Shown here piece after piece: positions 63,114 through 64,000 of a DNA stretch of 64,000 nucleotides. The notes below the pieces were generated by a model. That model was not told the DNA's origin. It worked only from the letters and a program-made list of their open reading frames with translations, and made no database searches. Origin of the DNA: an uncultured Alistipes sp. Its GTDB lineage: Bacteria; Bacteroidota; Bacteroidia; Bacteroidales; Rikenellaceae. The stretch's first letter is position 1, and each line of letters begins with the position of its first letter. The stretch lies in assembly GCA_944323075.1 (NCBI GenBank), contig CALURC010000007.1:62001-126000 (forward strand), read 5' to 3'. Position numbers and translations under genes: made by a program.

Positions 63114-63163
63114 CAAATATAACGATTTTTCCGTTAAATTCAGAAGTTGGGTAAATTTAACGG
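63114..63163 (-). promoter_or_regulatory. Rhamnosidase promoter with adjacent 10-bp dyad
   Basis: TATATTTG on the - strand (63114-63121) is a -7 box. Ten bases upstream, CCGTTAAATT (63131-63140) and AATTTAACGG (63154-63163) form a perfect inverted repeat around 13 bases, spanning the -33 region. On the - strand the hairpin is followed by A rather than T, so an operator is more likely than a terminator. Confidence 0.55.
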
Positions 63164-63188
63164 AGTAGAAATAATGAGGATGGGTAGA

Positions 63189-64000
63189 TTATACACGCCG
63201 GAGAACCGTTCTCGGATAGAAAATCCGACGTTCGGAACGAAGCATGAACAATGCTACGATTGCGGAAAGCAGGTCGGCACAAGGTAATGAGAGCCATACG
63301 CCGGTCAATCCGAACCAATGGGAGAAAAAGTATAGGCTGGGGATCAGGAAGATGACTTGACGTGACAGCCCCATGAAGGTTGCTTTGGCCGCCTTGCTGA
63401 TCGATTGGAAGAAGACGGACGTGACGATTTGCATTCCGATCAGAGGTAATACCATGTATGCTAGCCTCATTCCGTGTTTGGCCATTTGAGCTAACTCCGG
63501 ATCGGTCGTAAAGGCTCGTACCAATATGCCGGGCATCAGCTCGAAAGCAATGAAACCTATGGTGATAATCAGCGTCGAAATTCTAATGGTAAGTAGAAAT
63601 GTATCTTTCATCCTTTTGTATTTCTGTGCACCATAATTGTATCCCACGATAGGTTGCATGCCTTGACAGATACCCAATACAAACATGACGATCAAGATTC
63701 CGAAGCTGTTGATGATTCCGAATGCCCCGATAGCCAAGTCACCTCCTTCGCGAACTAACTGGTTGTTCATGATTACGTTGACAATACTGGCTGCAAAGTT
63801 CATGGCAAAAGGAGCCATGCCGATCGATACGATATTTCGGATGATCCTCCATTTTGGACGGAAACAGTCCCTGCGGAAATGGACCGTATGTTTTGGATTA
63901 CAAAAATGGGTCATGACGAATACCGAACTGACGAACATTGAAATGACTGTTGCGATGGCAGCTCCTTTGATTCCCATATCGAATCCGAAAATAAAGATCG
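63189..64000 (-). CDS. MATE family efflux transporter (N-terminal part outside window)
   Basis: The C-terminal 270 residues of a MATE/MepA-type Na+- or H+-coupled exporter; the frame is open to the edge of the window (IFIFGFDMGIKGAAIATV), so the first half of the protein is missing. Recognisable stretches are the second-half helices IGMAPFAMNFAASIVNVIMNNQL, GICQGMQPIVGYNYGAQKYKRMK (family hallmark) and VFFQSISKAAKATFMGLSRQVIFLIPSLYFF. The C-terminus is basic (RSERRIFYPRTVLRRV). Substrate unknown. Confidence 0.9.
   Translation of the reverse strand, partial: IFIFGFDMGIKGAAIATVISMFVSSVFVMTHFCNPKHTVHFRRDCFRPKWRIIRNIVSIGMAPFAMNFAASIVNVIMNNQLVREGGDLAIGAFGIINSFGILIVMFVLGICQGMQPIVGYNYGAQKYKRMKDTFLLTIRISTLIITIGFIAFELMPGILVRAFTTDPELAQMAKHGMRLAYMVLPLIGMQIVTSVFFQSISKAAKATFMGLSRQVIFLIPSLYFFSHWFGLTGVWLSLPCADLLSAIVALFMLRSERRIFYPRTVLRRV

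Noticed and set aside
1-64000. tRNA or rRNA genes, including a tRNA as integration target
   Set aside because: No cloverleaf or rRNA sequence was recognised, and the element end abuts a flavodoxin gene rather than a tRNA gene.

Overview
This window looks like a Bacteroidales chromosome, most like the Alistipes/Rikenellaceae group, carrying the right-hand part of an integrated mobilizable element. The lineage call rests on recognised families (GldH, DUF4290, DUF4954, DUF2023, RicT next to GldH, a DUF1080/Gfo-Idh pair, many SPII lipoproteins) and on repeated TAnnTTTG promoter boxes, the Bacteroidetes -7 element. It is a recognition call, not a database result. No rRNA, tRNA or CRISPR array was seen.

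Region 1 (1 to about 14,100) is the element. Its left part (1-5215, + strand) is a tight, overlapping array of unrelated small genes: a DKNYY-repeat protein, several small membrane proteins, a 59-residue protein and two proteins with weak DUF4304-like N-termini. This resembles arrays of immunity genes against contact-dependent toxins. Next, on the - strand, come mobilization genes (RHH accessory protein, HxH relaxase, membrane protein), a probable oriT region, a small HTH protein, a three-gene overlapping operon led by an ATPase with a PD-(D/E)XK-like C-terminus, and two tandem paralogous tyrosine recombinases. Between the ATPase gene and the recombinases lie four copies of a 23-bp sequence in alternating orientation. 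At the right end a flavodoxin gene has lost its N-terminal third, as if the element inserted into it; the left end is outside the window.

Region 2 (14,115-29,000) is housekeeping sequence: flavodoxin remnant and DUF2023, a SulP transporter, a gate-domain membrane protein, DUF4954, der, a catalytically degenerate GH2-like protein overlapping rlmH, gltX, an HTH-less sigma-54-type response regulator, DUF4290 and smpB.

Region 3 (29,100-42,500, all on -) holds a HEAT/DUF1080/DUF1080 fusion with a Gfo/Idh/MocA oxidoreductase (probable 3-keto-glycoside metabolism), a SIMPL protein, an lpxA not next to other lipid A genes, a complete tripartite RND efflux operon, and surE with its own promoter.

Region 4 (42,600-50,000, -) reads as a peptidoglycan-salvage operon: SSS symporter, secreted amidase interrupted by a golvesin-like domain, DUF5009 membrane protein, BadF/BadG-type amino-sugar kinase and MurQ etherase. 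Products released by the amidase could be imported, phosphorylated and converted to GlcNAc-6-phosphate.

Region 5 (50,074-64,000, -) contains pepT and an OPT peptide transporter, trmB, gldH overlapping ricT, a surface lipoprotein, a tandem pair of paralogous secreted putative glycosidases followed by a GH78 alpha-L-rhamnosidase (a small glycan-degradation cluster with a dyad at its promoter), and the C-terminal part of a MATE exporter cut by the window edge.
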